5,228 bases of DNA from Bacteroidales bacterium (GTDB lineage Bacteria; Bacteroidota; Bacteroidia; Bacteroidales; BM520), in the NCBI GenBank assembly GCA_028701815.1, contig JAQVPY010000149.1:1-5228 (forward strand), in the 5' to 3' direction. The notes beneath the pieces were generated by a model. That model was not told the DNA's origin. It searched no databases and saw only the letters and a program-made list of their open reading frames with translations. A program made the position numbers and the translations under genes. Position 1 is the stretch's first letter. Every line of letters starts with the position of its first letter. Below, piece after piece: positions 5,187 through 5,228 of the stretch.

Positions 5187-5228
5187 TTTACTTATTTATT
5201 TAATAACTGAAAATTGTTTACCAAATGT

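Larger units (their letters stand above)
4799..5228. other. AT-rich intergenic regulatory region upstream of the operon
   Basis: These 430 bp contain no protein-coding frame with recognisable features and no tRNA or other RNA gene that I can see. The base composition is far more AT-rich than the genes to the left, with long A and T runs. It holds two minus-strand promoters for the lyase operon, a triple 12-bp-period repeat, a pair of identical decamers, and a possible plus-strand promoter close to the right edge. Its size and content fit a divergent intergenic region between this operon and an unseen gene beyond 5228. Confidence 0.7.

Noticed and set aside
1..5228. CRISPR array, insertion sequence, tRNA/rRNA, toxin-antitoxin or defence system
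   Set aside because: No regularly spaced long repeats, transposase motifs, terminal inverted repeats, structured RNA genes or defence domains were seen on either strand. The only repeats are the short ones listed.

Overview
The window looks like part of a Bacteroidales (Bacteroides/Prevotella/Parabacteroides-type) chromosome. Four things point there: moderate-GC genes beside a very AT-rich intergenic region, the absence of Shine-Dalgarno sequences, promoter matches to the Bacteroides pattern (TTTG, 19-21 bp, TAnnTTTG), and the protein families present. The genus cannot be fixed from the sequence.

All recognisable genes lie on the minus strand in one tightly packed operon, read from right to left: an MIO-type aromatic amino acid ammonia-lyase (3290-4798), a FabG-like ketoreductase (2560-3288), a FabF-like ketosynthase (1286-2512), an acyl carrier protein (1025-1267), an LpxL/HtrB-like membrane acyltransferase (103-1020), and the first 33 codons of what is probably an O-methyltransferase (1-99, cut by the window edge). 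Gaps between genes are 1, 47, 18, 4 and 3 bp. This gene set is that of a Bacteroidetes aryl polyene (APE)/flexirubin-type pigment cluster. In the inferred pathway, tyrosine is deaminated to 4-coumarate, which primes a dedicated type II fatty-acid-like machine. The ACP carries the chain, the ketosynthase extends it and the ketoreductase reduces each 3-keto group. The methyltransferase would decorate the aryl head, and the membrane acyltransferase would place the product on a lipid. A ligase, dehydratase and partner ketosynthase are not in the window and may lie beyond position 1.

Positions 4799-5228 (430 bp) hold no convincing gene. They contain two full consensus-type promoters reading into the lyase (P1 4830-4862, P2 4949-4980), a 12-bp-period triple repeat lying on P1, long A-tracts in the P2 leader, and a weaker plus-strand promoter (5154-5186) that suggests a divergent gene just past the right edge. 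The class of pathway is known. The least explained part is the regulatory region.
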